Source of the DNA: an uncultured Rhizobium sp.
Lineage (GTDB): Bacteria; Pseudomonadota; Alphaproteobacteria; Rhizobiales; Rhizobiaceae
DNA length: 64,000 nt
NCBI GenBank assembly: GCA_945952315.1
Contig: CAMFIE010000017.1
Span: 1-64,000 of the forward strand
Reading direction: 5' to 3'
Positions 8,546 through 17,534 of the stretch are shown piece after piece (the first letter of the stretch is position 1; each line of letters opens with the position of its first letter). Below the pieces are notes generated by a model that worked only from the letters and a program-made list of their open reading frames with translations, was not told the DNA's origin and ran no database searches. Both the position numbers and the translations under genes were made by a program.

Positions 8546-8896
8546 TCAGACGGATTTGCGAGGCGGGCCGAGGTCGGGAGAGGGAACCTGTCCGGCCATG
8601 TAGGCGGCGACGGCGAAGACCGGAGTGGATTTGGCGGAAATCGGGTCGGAGGAAACGCTGATATGTGGCAACACCGTCAGGCAAATCCCGCACGTGACCG
8701 CGCAGCATGCGGCGTCGCGCTGACTATGTTGCGGAGCGTGGTTTTTGTGGAGATGCATCGAGGTTTCGACCGCTGTTCCCTGGCCGCCGTCGCACCGAAC
8801 TGCCATTGCGTGGCCGGTGGATGCGCCGATGAACAGGAACAGGGCGACGAAAGCCGCCAGCAGTCCCCCCAACATCGTCATTTTCCGGCTTAACAT
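8546..8896 (-). CDS. Small secreted Cys/His-rich copper-associated protein
   Basis: The 116-residue protein has a signal or anchor helix (residues 9-28). The body holds five cysteines (CDG, CCAVTCGIC) and several histidines (MHLHKNHAPQHSQ), and the end reads PDLGPPRKSV. The last feature resembles DUF2946-like proteins of copper clusters, but I cannot confirm the family. It is the first gene downstream of the CueR-type promoter, and 71 bases separate it from the oxidase start. Metal binding in the periplasm is a reasonable inference. Confidence 0.65.
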   Translation of the reverse strand: MLSRKMTMLGGLLAAFVALFLFIGASTGHAMAVRCDGGQGTAVETSMHLHKNHAPQHSQRDAACCAVTCGICLTVLPHISVSSDPISAKSTPVFAVAAYMAGQVPSPDLGPPRKSV

Positions 8897-8986
8897 GACT
8901 GACTCCTTGCATCACGAAACAGCCTAGCGGCCTGGTGACCCATCGCATTGATTTCGGTCAATCGTCGCCCGCAGATCGTGTTCGAA

Positions 8987-9020
8987 GGATTATTGGACCT
9001 TCCTGCGGCTGGAAGGTCAA
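8987..9020 (-). promoter_or_regulatory. CueR-type (MerR family) copper operator and promoter
   Basis: ACCTTCC at 8997-9003 and GGAAGGT at 9011-9017 form a perfect palindrome with a 7-base spacer, the classic CueR box. On the minus strand, TTGACC (9020-9015) is followed after about 19 bases by CAATAAT. This stretched spacer is the hallmark of MerR-type promoters. It drives the leftward copper genes. No cueR gene is visible in the window, so the regulator must lie elsewhere. Confidence 0.85.
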
Positions 9021-9090
9021 GCGCCGGTTTCGTCGATGCAATTCGGCCATTATCGGCGCTATCATCGATATCGACGGCAAGGGACGAGAA

Positions 9091-9624
9091 ATGAATATCA
9101 AGGCAACATTCAGCGTTATCTTTGTTTTTGTCGGCGTTTCCGCTGCAAATGCGGATTCTGCGACTGAGATCGTCAAAGCCAGGCAGAGCGACATGAAAAG
9201 CATTGCGGTATCGACCAAAGCAATGGCTGGAATGTTCAACGCCCCGGATACCTACGTATCATCAGTGTTCCAGGCCGCCGCCGGTGAAATCGTCCGGCGG
9301 GCGGGCGGACACCTTGTCTCGGAGTTTCAGGATGTCACTGTCTCGACCGGGTCGAAGGCCACCGACGCCGTCGCGAAGGACAGAGCGCGTTTTGCCGAAC
9401 TGGCCGAGAACCTGCGGAGCTATGCGGCAGCGCTGGAGGAAGCCGCTCGCGCCCATCCCGGGCAGATGACGCAGGATATGCGAATGAAGGCGAACGAGCC
9501 GATGGAGGGCGGACTTTTCGGCACTGCGATCCGTTCACCTGCCAAAATGTCCGCCGAACATGCATTCCATCTCATGCTTCAGACCTGCGCGTCCTGCCAT
9601 TCCAGGTTCCGGGAGCGTGACTGA
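9091..9624 (+). CDS. Cytochrome c'/c556-type protein
   Basis: The 177-residue protein has a signal peptide cut after SAANA (about residue 21), four predicted helices and a single CASCH heme-binding motif close to the C-terminus (CASCHSRFRERD). A C-terminal CxxCH on a four-helix bundle is characteristic of the c'/c556 family. The ATG at 9091 is preceded by GGGACGAGAA, and the frame upstream to 8935 crosses the CueR operator and is not coding. It is divergent from the copper operon and may share its regulation. Periplasmic electron transfer is the likely role. Confidence 0.85.
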   Translation: MNIKATFSVIFVFVGVSAANADSATEIVKARQSDMKSIAVSTKAMAGMFNAPDTYVSSVFQAAAGEIVRRAGGHLVSEFQDVTVSTGSKATDAVAKDRARFAELAENLRSYAAALEEAARAHPGQMTQDMRMKANEPMEGGLFGTAIRSPAKMSAEHAFHLMLQTCASCHSRFRERD

Positions 9625-9642
9625 CAGCGTGGAAAAGGGGTT

Positions 9643-10578
9643 CTAACCGTAGTCGACATCCAATATCTCGAAACGACCGATGCCATCGCGTCGACTGTTC
9701 AGACAGTTTGATTGAATGAGAAATTTGCCCTTGAGCAGCCTCTCTGAAACTCTCAAGCCATTTGAAAATCCGACCGCATCGTTCCAGCCCAGATAGAGAA
9801 AAGCGCGTCGGCCAGCCGCTCGACACAAGGTCTCGATGATCTCGGCGGTCGCTTGCTTTTTCGCGGCCCCTCTGCGTCGGGAAAAGGTGGCGCAGATGAG
9901 GAGGAGGGGAACTGACCGGATAATCCGGGGCGACGCCAGGATGGCGATCTCGCCATCGGTCGCGCAAAGGTATTGGTGAACGGGCGAGCTGATCCGCTTC
10001 AGCAGTTCTTCCCGCGTCAGGTGGACGCCGCCGATGTTTGCAGGTCCGGAGCATGCCGCGCACGCTGACGCAATGTCATTGATGTTCTGGAGCACAGCGA
10101 GCCCGGTCCTGGAGCTGGAGGCTGGATAGGGCAGGCAAAAGCCGATGCGGGCCGGAAGCTGTGTTACTTCCTCCATGCCGAAGAAGCGGCGGTTAAGAAC
10201 CGAGGCTCCTTCATTGGCATAGGCGAACAGGATATCCGCACCCGCTTCGACGACCGTCTTCTGCATTTCCTTGTAGAGGCTGCTGGCGACCTTGAAGCCT
10301 CTAAATTCCGGCGACACGAAAAGATCGATGAACTCCGCAGCGAGGTGCTCGCGCCCATCGACCACGAAAGTCTTGAAGAGGCAGACCAACTGACCGACCT
10401 TCAGGCCCTCGGCGAACGCCGACATGATGGTCAGTCTGTCATAGCCTTGGCGGTAGCTCCAGGAGAAGCGATCCGCAGACAGCTCTGGCCCATCCTTCTG
10501 GAATGCCTCGCGAGCCAGTGTGGAGGTCAGCGCCGCATCCAGCTGGTCGGCAGTCTCGTTACGTATGGTGATATCCAT
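9643..10578 (-). CDS. GNAT-type acetyltransferase-like protein
   Basis: The 311-residue protein has a GNAT core in its first half: EHLAAEFIDLFVSPEFRGF, with the strand and the V..E.RG-like acetyl-CoA loop, then ASSLYKEMQKTVVEAGADILFAYANE and NRRFFGMEE. The second half (about 180-311) is not recognised. I took the ATG at 10578 (MDITIRNE) because it begins the first strand; an in-frame ATG exists at 10599. It converges on the cytochrome gene. Substrate unknown. Confidence 0.65.
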   Translation of the reverse strand: MDITIRNETADQLDAALTSTLAREAFQKDGPELSADRFSWSYRQGYDRLTIMSAFAEGLKVGQLVCLFKTFVVDGREHLAAEFIDLFVSPEFRGFKVASSLYKEMQKTVVEAGADILFAYANEGASVLNRRFFGMEEVTQLPARIGFCLPYPASSSRTGLAVLQNINDIASACAACSGPANIGGVHLTREELLKRISSPVHQYLCATDGEIAILASPRIIRSVPLLLICATFSRRRGAAKKQATAEIIETLCRAAGRRAFLYLGWNDAVGFSNGLRVSERLLKGKFLIQSNCLNSRRDGIGRFEILDVDYG

Positions 10579-10769
10579 GTAAGCTGCCTTATCACGCAAG
10601 TACGCGCTGAGGCGGTACTGATAAGAGGGTGCGACTCAAGGCTTTAATTTTTTGTAACGGCTAAACTACTCGTTCCCTGTGTCGCGCACATTGCTTCACC
10701 ATTTCGAGGCTGGAATAAAATTGTCGTGAGTGTCTTCACACGCCTCCTCACGCGTGGCAACGTCATAAC
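10579..10769. other. Divergent intergenic region with a small inverted repeat
   Basis: This contains the upstream regions of the GNAT gene and of the rightward copper genes. CACGCCTCCTCACGCGTGG has a short inverted symmetry near 10738-10757. No clear CueR box is visible here. Confidence 0.35.
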
Positions 10770-11135
10770 ATGATCGGGCAATCTCTCTTCCGTCTCTTGC
10801 ATCTTGTCGCCATGCTAGGCTTTCTTCTGGGCCCTATCAGCGCGTCAGTGGCCGAGGCCGCCTTGGTGCAGGTACCATCAGCAGGCTCGCACATGGCAGC
10901 AGCGGACATGTCCGAGCAGATGCCTTGCTGTCCAAAACCATCTCCGATCTCCAGAGAATGCGGAAAGGCATGCCCGTTGGGTTTCCAGTGCATGTCCAGC
11001 ATAGCCGCGCAGGCAAATGTCTCTGATATGGGCTTTGAGCGCTTCGTCAGGCCTTCGGCAGTTTTCGCAGTCTATCTTGAGGCCGCTCTCCAGTCTCTGG
11101 CCGGACGTCCTCCTCACCGACCTCCCAGATCATAA
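10770..11135 (+). CDS. Secreted cysteine-rich protein of the cus cluster
   Basis: The 121-residue protein has a signal peptide (LLHLVAMLGFLLGPISASVAEA). The body has paired and single cysteines (MPCCPKP, CGKACPLGFQC) and ends in proline/arginine (PPHRPPRS). The layout resembles the small secreted Cys protein at 8546-8896 and DUF2946-like copper proteins. It precedes the FixH-like, cusB and cusA genes in the same direction. Its role is probably periplasmic copper binding, though no family is recognised with certainty. Confidence 0.6.
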   Translation: MIGQSLFRLLHLVAMLGFLLGPISASVAEAALVQVPSAGSHMAAADMSEQMPCCPKPSPISRECGKACPLGFQCMSSIAAQANVSDMGFERFVRPSAVFAVYLEAALQSLAGRPPHRPPRS

Positions 11136-11233
11136 TCTTCAGCAATTTGAAAGCCACCGGGACTTCCAGAGCCTCGGCGAACTATTACTTTAAAACCTGG
11201 TCGACAGTATGAGCGGCCGCGACAGAGATTACC

Positions 11234-11635
11234 ATGACAAGATTCAACCTGCTAAACGCAACAGGCATGTTGCTTTGCTCGACCGCATTTCTCGCTCCTT
11301 GTGCATTTGCCGGAGCTAATGATTATGAGTTCCAGGCGGTAAGCGCCGCTGTCAAGCAGTCACCAGACGCTATAGTGTCCGTCCGGCTGGTCGATAAACG
11401 GACGGGCGCGGTCGTTCCTGACGCCGTTATCTTCACCACAAGGATGGACATGGCTCCCGAGGACATGGAGACCATGACCACGTCGGTGGAAGCGACTCCA
11501 TCAGGTACCCCTGGCGTCTATAGTTTCAAGACCAACCTGGTGATGCAGGGCGGCTGGCGTTTCAAGCTGGCTGCCAAAGTCCAGGGAGAACCAGAGACTG
11601 TTCAAGGCGAACTGGTTTTCAAGGCGACACCCTGA
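11234..11635 (+). CDS. FixH/YtkA-like periplasmic protein
   Basis: The 133-residue protein has a cleavable signal peptide (about residues 1-26, ending PCAFAGA). An immunoglobulin-like beta domain follows, with SVRLVDKRTGAVVPDAVI, FTTRMDMAPEDMETM and MQGGWRFKLAAKV. These are the YtkA/FixH-type blocks, with a methionine cluster (MDMAPEDMETM) that could bind copper. The gene ends three bases before cusB, so it belongs to the efflux operon. Confidence 0.8.
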   Translation: MTRFNLLNATGMLLCSTAFLAPCAFAGANDYEFQAVSAAVKQSPDAIVSVRLVDKRTGAVVPDAVIFTTRMDMAPEDMETMTTSVEATPSGTPGVYSFKTNLVMQGGWRFKLAAKVQGEPETVQGELVFKATP

Positions 11636-11638
11636 CCA

Positions 11639-13057
11639 ATGCCTCGTCTGATCACCACAATGCTCACAGCTGCGGCTGTGGGGGCGGCGAGCTATGGAAT
11701 AGGCAGGCTGGGAATCCCATCCCTGGCCCTGGAAGAAGCGCCCGCGACTCTTGCCGCTGAGACTGGCTCCAAGTCGGAACCGACTGGTGCCGTCATCTAT
11801 TATAAGCATCCTGACGGATTGGCCGAGTTCTCGAACGGTCCCCGAACCACGCCTGACGGGCGACCCTTTGTGGCGGTTCGCGAGAGCGAGGACGTCAGCT
11901 TCGATCCCGAAAAGCCGAGAGCGCGGGCCGAGCCACCGAACTTCAGCTCACGCGAGCGAAAGGTGCTTTTCTATCGCAATCCTATGGGTCTGCCAGATAC
12001 ATCTAAAGTGCCCAAGAAGGATTCGATGGGCATGGATTATCTGCCTGTCTACGAGGGAGAGGCTGTGGACAGCGCAGATGTCAAAGTGTCATCCGGAAAG
12101 CTTCAGCGCACCGGAGTTAAGACCGCGCTGGCGCAGAAAGCCAAAATCAGCCGCTCGTTGTCGGTGCCGGGCGTAGTTGTCATGGATGAGCGACTTATAA
12201 GCACTGTGTCCATGCGAAGCGAGGCGTTCATCGAGCGGGTCGCCGATGTCACAACCGGTCAGCGCGTCAGGAAGGGCGACCTGCTCTTTGAATATTACTC
12301 CAAGGAGATAGCCGCCGCCGGAGCCCAGCTTATCACCGAGCTTTCCTCTCCGGTTCCGCAGCGGCCACAGTCCGGTGCGGCTCTTCGTTTGAAGAACCTC
12401 GGAGTACCCTCCGCCGCCATTGAAGAGATCGCGGCTGAGCGGAGGGTGCCGCCGACCCTCAAATACAGCTCGCCCAGAGACGGTATTGTCCTGGAGCGAA
12501 CTGTTGTCGACGGCATGATGGCTGAACCGGGCGCTACGCTGTTCAGGTTGGGGGATTTGTCGCGAGTGTGGGTGATAGCCGACCTGCCTGAGTCCGAGCT
12601 TGGTATGATCAAGATTGGCGAGACCGCCTCCGTGAGCTTCAAGCAGAAGCCGGGCCTGACGATCCGGGGGACTATCGACACGGTATATCCCGAAGTGCAG
12701 ATGCAGACTCGAACAGCCAAAGTGCGAATCGGTCTACCGAACCCGGACGGCTTCCTTCTGCCAAACATGTACGCGCTCGTCTCCATTGACGAGGGCGCAG
12801 CCCAGCCGGTCGTCGCCGTGCCGAGAAGCGCCGTCGTCAACACGGGTGACCGCCAGATTATCTTCATAGATCGGGGCGACGGACGGTTCGAGCCCAAGGA
12901 CGTCAAGACCGGCACCATCGGAGACGACTTGGCAGAGATACGTGACGGTGTCGAAGTCGGGGACCGGATCGTCGTGGCAGCCAATTTCCTGCTGGACGCC
13001 GAAAGCAATCTCAATTCGGCGCTCAGCTCGATGTCTGCAGACGAGGCCGCGAGATGA
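11639..13057 (+). CDS. cusB: CusB-type periplasmic adaptor of a copper RND efflux pump
   Basis: The 472-residue membrane fusion protein has an N-terminal membrane or signal segment. Two heavy-metal-binding-like blocks follow (YYKHPDGLAEFS near 55, and FYRNPMGLPDTSKVPKKDSMGMDYLPVY near 112-138). Next come the lipoyl/hairpin region (FIERVADVTTGQRVRKGDLL) and the beta-barrel ending in IVVAANFLLDAE. It links the inner-membrane pump CusA to an outer-membrane channel. The stop overlaps the cusA ATG by four bases. No outer-membrane channel (cusC) gene is present nearby, so another tolC-like channel must serve. Confidence 0.9.
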   Translation: MPRLITTMLTAAAVGAASYGIGRLGIPSLALEEAPATLAAETGSKSEPTGAVIYYKHPDGLAEFSNGPRTTPDGRPFVAVRESEDVSFDPEKPRARAEPPNFSSRERKVLFYRNPMGLPDTSKVPKKDSMGMDYLPVYEGEAVDSADVKVSSGKLQRTGVKTALAQKAKISRSLSVPGVVVMDERLISTVSMRSEAFIERVADVTTGQRVRKGDLLFEYYSKEIAAAGAQLITELSSPVPQRPQSGAALRLKNLGVPSAAIEEIAAERRVPPTLKYSSPRDGIVLERTVVDGMMAEPGATLFRLGDLSRVWVIADLPESELGMIKIGETASVSFKQKPGLTIRGTIDTVYPEVQMQTRTAKVRIGLPNPDGFLLPNMYALVSIDEGAAQPVVAVPRSAVVNTGDRQIIFIDRGDGRFEPKDVKTGTIGDDLAEIRDGVEVGDRIVVAANFLLDAESNLNSALSSMSADEAAR

Positions 13058-16000
13058 TTGCTTCTGTCATCTCCTGGTCGGCACGCAATCTGGTCCTGAT
13101 GCTTGTGTTTGCAGTGATGTCGGTCGCCGCTGGCATCTACGCTGTGCGGACCATGCCTCTCGACGCGATACCAGACTTGTCTGATGTCCAGGTCATCGTT
13201 TTCACCGACTACCCCGGCCAAGCGCCACAGGTGGTTGAGGATCAGGTGACATATCCTTTGACGACCGCAATGCTGACCGTGCCTAAATCCAAGGTCGTGC
13301 GCGGCTTCTCATTCTTCGGCGTATCCTTTGTGTATGTCATTTTCGAAGACAACACGGACCCTTACTGGGCTCGCAGCCGGGTTCTTGAGTATCTGAACGC
13401 GGTGTCCAGCCGTTTGCCCGAGGGCGTTTCACCGGCTTTGGGTCCTGACGCCACCGGTGTCGGCTGGGTCTATCAATACGCTGTTGTCGCCAAAGAACTG
13501 ACGCTTGCCGAGCTGCGGTCGCTTCAGGATTACGCCGTGCGCTTCGCCGTCTCGAAAGGAGAGGGCGTGGCTGAAGTCGCCAGCGTCGGCGGATTTGTGA
13601 AGCAGTATTCGATCACTGTCGATCCGACACTGATGAAAGCGCAAAACGTGTCTCTCTCGGATATCGCGAAAGCGGTGCAGACCAGCAACCGTGACGTCGG
13701 CGGCCGCACCGTCGAGCTTTCCGAATTCGAATTCATGGTGCGGAGCAAAGGCTATCTGAATGGCATCCGGGACATCGAGAGTATCGTCCTCAAGTCCTTC
13801 AATGGCGCACCCCTGAAGCTCTCCTCCGTCGCCCGGGTCGAGCTGGTTCCCGACGAGCGTCGCGGCATCAGCGAACTCAACGGCGAGGGCGAGGTCGCAA
13901 GCGGCATAGTTTTGCAGCGGTTCGGAGCAAACGCGCTGAGCGTCATCGAAAGCGTCAAGCAGAAACTGGTGACGGCAAAAGCCGCGTTGCCCGAAGGCAC
14001 GGAGATCATTCCGGTCTACGACCGCTCCAAGCTGATCGAGTCCGCTATCGAGACTTTGAAAGGGACGCTCATCGAAGAGTCGATAGTCGTGGCGCTTGTA
14101 ACAATTGTCTTTCTGCTCCATGTACGCAGCGCCCTTGTGGCCATCGTGATGCTTCCGGTGGGTATCCTGATCTCTTTCGTGGCGATGCGTGCACTCGGCC
14201 TGGGAGCGAACATCATGAGCCTGGGCGGTATAGCCATCGCCATCGGCGCGATGATCGACGCGGCAATCGTCATGATAGAGAATGCCCACAAACATCTGGA
14301 AAAAGCGCCGCCCGACAAGCCGAGAGCCGAAGTACTGATCGAGGCCGCGTCGGAAGTCGGCCCCGCTCTCTTCTTCAGCCTCCTGATCATCACCGTGTCC
14401 TTCCTTCCGATCTTCACTCTGGAATCGCAGGAAGGACGGCTCTTCGGGCCTCTCGCCTACACGAAGACGTTTTCCATGGCGGCCGCCGCAGTATTGTCTG
14501 TTACTCTTGTACCGGTCCTCATGATCCTCTTCGTAAGGGGCCGCATTGTCCCCGAGCACGCGAACCCGGTTAACCGGCTGCTGATCTGGCTCTATCGTCC
14601 GATCATAACAATCGTCCTAAGAGCGAAAACCCTGACAATTCTGCTGGCGCTTGCTGCACTCGTTGCCACCGCATGGCCAGCGCGGGAAATCGGAAGCGAA
14701 TTCATGCCTGCGCTGGACGAGGGCACGCTGATGTATATGCCGACAACCCTTCCCGGGCTTTCTGTGACAAAGGCTGCCGAGCTTCTTCAAACACAAGACC
14801 GGATCATCAAGACTTTTCCCGAGGTCGATACCGTCTTTGGGAAGGCGGGTCGTGCCTTGACTGCAACAGACCCTGCGCCGACTGAGATGTTCGAGACGAT
14901 CATTACCCTCAAGCCGAAGTCGCAATGGCGCACAGGCGTGACGGTGGAAAGCCTCAAGAGCGAGATGGACGCCGCGTTGCAGTTTCCAGGGGTTTCCAAC
15001 GCCTGGACCATGCCTATACGCGCTCGCATCGACATGCTCTCCACAGGTATCCGGACCCCGGTCGGCGTGAAGGTCTATGGTACCGACCTTAAAACAATGG
15101 AGGGTATCGCCCGCCAGATTGAGGGCGTTCTGAAGTCCGTTCCGGGCACATCAAGCGCCTACGCAGAGCGGGTGATCGGCGGCTATTACCTCGATATCCT
15201 TCCCGACCGAAACGCGCTCGGCAGATACGGCCTTACCGTCGGAGATGTTCAGGACGTGGTGGAGATGGCGCTCGGATCGAAAGTGGTAACCTCAACCGTC
15301 GAGGGCAGAGAGCGCTATGGAGTTTCCATCAGATATCCCCGAAGCTACAGAAGCGATCCACAGTCGATTTCCCGCGACGTGCTGATAGCTCTGCCGGGCG
15401 GCGGTTCTGTTCCGCTAGGCGATGTGGCCGAGGTCAAATTATCCCGTGGCGCGACATCAATCCGGACGGAGAACGGACAGATGGCGGTCTACATATTCGT
15501 AGATATCGCCAATCGCGACCTCGGAGGCTATGTGGCGGACGCCCAGGCGTCGGTTGCGGCCAGCGTAAAACTGCCGCCGGGATACTCGGTGGCATGGAGC
15601 GGTCAATACGAGTATCTTCAGCGGGCGAAGTCGCGACTTGCGATTGTCGTTCCGCTTACTTTGGCCCTTATCTTCCTGCTGCTTTACCTGAACTTCAGGT
15701 CAGTGGTCGAAACGCTGATTGTCATGCTTTCGCTCCCGTTCGCACTTGTCGGCGGCATCTGGATGATGTGGTGGCTTGGATTCAACGCTTCGGTGGCCGT
15801 GGCGGTCGGCTTCATCGCGCTAGCCGGGGTCGCGGCGGAGACCGGCGTCATCATGCTTATCTATCTTGATCATGCGCTGCTTGAGCAGAAGGAACGCGTC
15901 CAGTCAGATGGCCAACCGCTCACCAAGCGGGATTTAAGTGCCGCGATAATGAAAGGGGCGGTGGAACGCGTCCGGCCAAAGATGATGACAGTTGTCGCTA

Positions 16001-16236
16001 TCATGGCAGGGCTACTGCCAATCCTGTGGAGCCATGGCACCGGTTCGGAAATCATGCAGCGAATAGCTGTGCCCATGATCGGTGGAATGATATCATCGAC
16101 ATTGCTCACATTGATCGTCATCCCGGCTGTTTACGGCTTGGTCAAAGGTTGGGGACTGCCAGATGGCTCAGAAACCTCAAAACCTATTGCAGCTATCGCT
16201 ATCGAAACGCCAAACAGGCAAGGAGTGGAATCATGA
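13054..16236 (+). CDS. cusA: CusA-type heavy-metal RND efflux pump
   Basis: The 1060-residue inner-membrane pump has the RND layout of 12 helices and two large periplasmic loops. The HME-class signature RIDMLSTGIRTPVGVKV lies in the second half, and helix 4 carries GAMIDAAIVMIENAHKHLE, including the acidic proton-relay residues. The N-terminus (SWSARNLVLMLVFAVM, TMPLDAIPDLSDVQVIV) is typical of CusA/CzcA. Copper or silver is preferred because of the methionines in the cleft region and the neighbours. The start overlaps cusB and the stop overlaps the DUF411 gene, each by an ATGA. Confidence 0.93.
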   Translation: MIASVISWSARNLVLMLVFAVMSVAAGIYAVRTMPLDAIPDLSDVQVIVFTDYPGQAPQVVEDQVTYPLTTAMLTVPKSKVVRGFSFFGVSFVYVIFEDNTDPYWARSRVLEYLNAVSSRLPEGVSPALGPDATGVGWVYQYAVVAKELTLAELRSLQDYAVRFAVSKGEGVAEVASVGGFVKQYSITVDPTLMKAQNVSLSDIAKAVQTSNRDVGGRTVELSEFEFMVRSKGYLNGIRDIESIVLKSFNGAPLKLSSVARVELVPDERRGISELNGEGEVASGIVLQRFGANALSVIESVKQKLVTAKAALPEGTEIIPVYDRSKLIESAIETLKGTLIEESIVVALVTIVFLLHVRSALVAIVMLPVGILISFVAMRALGLGANIMSLGGIAIAIGAMIDAAIVMIENAHKHLEKAPPDKPRAEVLIEAASEVGPALFFSLLIITVSFLPIFTLESQEGRLFGPLAYTKTFSMAAAAVLSVTLVPVLMILFVRGRIVPEHANPVNRLLIWLYRPIITIVLRAKTLTILLALAALVATAWPAREIGSEFMPALDEGTLMYMPTTLPGLSVTKAAELLQTQDRIIKTFPEVDTVFGKAGRALTATDPAPTEMFETIITLKPKSQWRTGVTVESLKSEMDAALQFPGVSNAWTMPIRARIDMLSTGIRTPVGVKVYGTDLKTMEGIARQIEGVLKSVPGTSSAYAERVIGGYYLDILPDRNALGRYGLTVGDVQDVVEMALGSKVVTSTVEGRERYGVSIRYPRSYRSDPQSISRDVLIALPGGGSVPLGDVAEVKLSRGATSIRTENGQMAVYIFVDIANRDLGGYVADAQASVAASVKLPPGYSVAWSGQYEYLQRAKSRLAIVVPLTLALIFLLLYLNFRSVVETLIVMLSLPFALVGGIWMMWWLGFNASVAVAVGFIALAGVAAETGVIMLIYLDHALLEQKERVQSDGQPLTKRDLSAAIMKGAVERVRPKMMTVVAIMAGLLPILWSHGTGSEIMQRIAVPMIGGMISSTLLTLIVIPAVYGLVKGWGLPDGSETSKPIAAIAIETPNRQGVES

Positions 16237-16688
16237 GAAGGAGACAGCTTTTGTGCACGGCGGCCTTTGCTTTGGCCGCAAGTAGTATTCGCGGACAGGC
16301 ATCCCAGAAATCCATGACCGTCTACAAAGACCCTAGCTGCGGGTGCTGCGAGGCGTGGGCGAATGCGATGGTCGATGCAGATTTCGAAGTGCATGTGCGC
16401 CCCACTGACGACCTCGCTTCGATCAAAGACCGGATGCAGGTGCCCAGCTCCGTGGAGGGCTGCCATACGGCAGTGGCTGACAGCTACTTCATCGAAGGAC
16501 ATGTCCCCTTAGAAGCGGTCGAGAGACTGCTCAACGAACGGCCGGATATCCGAGGGCTTGCGGTGCCGGGAATGCCAAACGGCTCCCTCGGGATGGGCGA
16601 TAATCCGGCGGTCGCCTCTTACGATGTCATAAGTGTCGACAAGCAGGGCAACACCTCAGTCTACATGAGTGTCAGGCCTAAGGTTTAG
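16233..16688 (+). CDS. DUF411 periplasmic metal-binding protein
   Basis: The 151-residue protein starts MRRRQLLCTAAFALAASS, an exported signal sequence. It carries YKDPSCGCCEAWA, the CGCC metal site of DUF411, followed by MQVPSSVEGCHTA and HVPLEAVERLL. DUF411 proteins bind copper and commonly sit in copper export clusters. The ATG at 16233 overlaps the cusA stop, which rules out the longer upstream frame. Confidence 0.88.
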   Translation: MRRRQLLCTAAFALAASSIRGQASQKSMTVYKDPSCGCCEAWANAMVDADFEVHVRPTDDLASIKDRMQVPSSVEGCHTAVADSYFIEGHVPLEAVERLLNERPDIRGLAVPGMPNGSLGMGDNPAVASYDVISVDKQGNTSVYMSVRPKV

Positions 16689-16726
16689 GGCGAACGCGGC
16701 GTTCCCGATCATCGGAGGTGAAGAAC

Positions 16727-17182
16727 ATGAGCCGCGCGGTCTACCCTTGGCGACCCTCGTCCGTGCTTCTGTTGGTTTCCGGGGTTCTCGTTGCCGGTAT
16801 CGGCATCTTTTTTATCTTCTTCCGACCTGCGCTGCTTCCCGAAGATATAAAATACACAGGGCTCTCGCCTGAGCAGGTGGCTTTGCTGGGGCCTGCTTTT
16901 CAGTCCTGGCTAAGACGCGTATTCACTGTGCTGGGCGGGTTCGCCATGGCGACAGGCATTCTCTCAATCGGCCTCGCCGCAACCTCCTTTCGCGGTAGAA
17001 GCCGTGTGGCGCTGTTCGCGGCGCTCGGCGGCGGCGCATGTTCGATAGGGCTTATGGCAGCCGTCAACTTCATGATCGCTTCAGATTACAAATGGGCTTT
17101 GCTCGGCGTGGCCACTCTCTGGTCTGCCAGCATTCTCTGCTTCTTGATGGAGGGGCGGGGAGCGAGAAACAAAGATCGATGA
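16727..17182 (+). CDS. Four-helix membrane protein of unknown function
   Basis: The 151-residue protein has four hydrophobic segments. The first (SSVLLLVSGVLVAGIGIFFI) is followed by a loop and LPEDIKYTGLSPEQVALLGP, then three more helices, and it ends in a short charged tail. The ATG at 16727 has a GGAGGT ribosome binding site 7 bases upstream; a GTG at 16718 lies within that site and is less likely. It closes the cus operon. I do not recognise a named family. Confidence 0.7.
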   Translation: MSRAVYPWRPSSVLLLVSGVLVAGIGIFFIFFRPALLPEDIKYTGLSPEQVALLGPAFQSWLRRVFTVLGGFAMATGILSIGLAATSFRGRSRVALFAALGGGACSIGLMAAVNFMIASDYKWALLGVATLWSASILCFLMEGRGARNKDR

Positions 17183-17345
17183 CCAGACGCTTCGCGACGA
17201 TCCGTTCAGCAATAAGCCGCTCGCTCGCCATCGAGCATCGCCGCTATGGCAACCTGCCGCGCGAAGTACCCGAAATGCTGTCTCCCAAGCAGCATTTCGG
17301 GTACTTGATCTAGGAATTAGGTTTCGCGGGAGAAACGAATTCAGC
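17183..17345. other. Gap between copper operon and the Tn7-like end
   Basis: No supported gene. A 38-codon frame overlapping the previous stop runs through the hairpin at 17264-17306 and is not convincing. Confidence 0.4.
17264..17306. repeat. Perfect 17-bp inverted repeat
   Basis: AAGTACCCGAAATGCTG at 17264-17280 and its exact reverse complement at 17290-17306 flank a 9-base loop. The lack of a T-run makes a simple intrinsic terminator less likely. It may end the cus transcript or be a leftover of a mobile element. Confidence 0.75.
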
Positions 17346-17387
17346 TGTCCCCGCGACGTAAAACAAAGCTTAGAACAGGATTGGCCG

Positions 17388-17489
17388 CAAGGATTTCGCG
17401 CCTTAATTGACGACGTCGCTTTTTATCTGACGCAAAGGAATCGTAACTTAAATAAAGACGCCAAAGGAATTGTGCCTTAAATCAAGATG
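17388..17489 (+). repeat. Degenerate direct repeats, probable TnsB binding sites
   Basis: Three units read CAAGGATTTCGCGCCTTAAT (17388), CAAAGGAATCGTAACTTAAA (17433) and CAAAGGAATTGTGCCTTAAA (17462). The last two start 29 bases apart and are about 23/28 identical. A weaker fourth unit, GACGTAAAACAAAGCTTAG, lies at 17354. Arrays of roughly 20-30 bp sites next to tnsA are what TnsB binds at Tn7-like ends. The far side of the array (17494) could instead be a terminus, because its reverse complement begins TGTTGACATC. Confidence 0.6.
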
Positions 17490-17534
17490 TCAACATTGAG
17501 CGATGACGGCGGACGGCAAGGAAAACCGGCCAAT

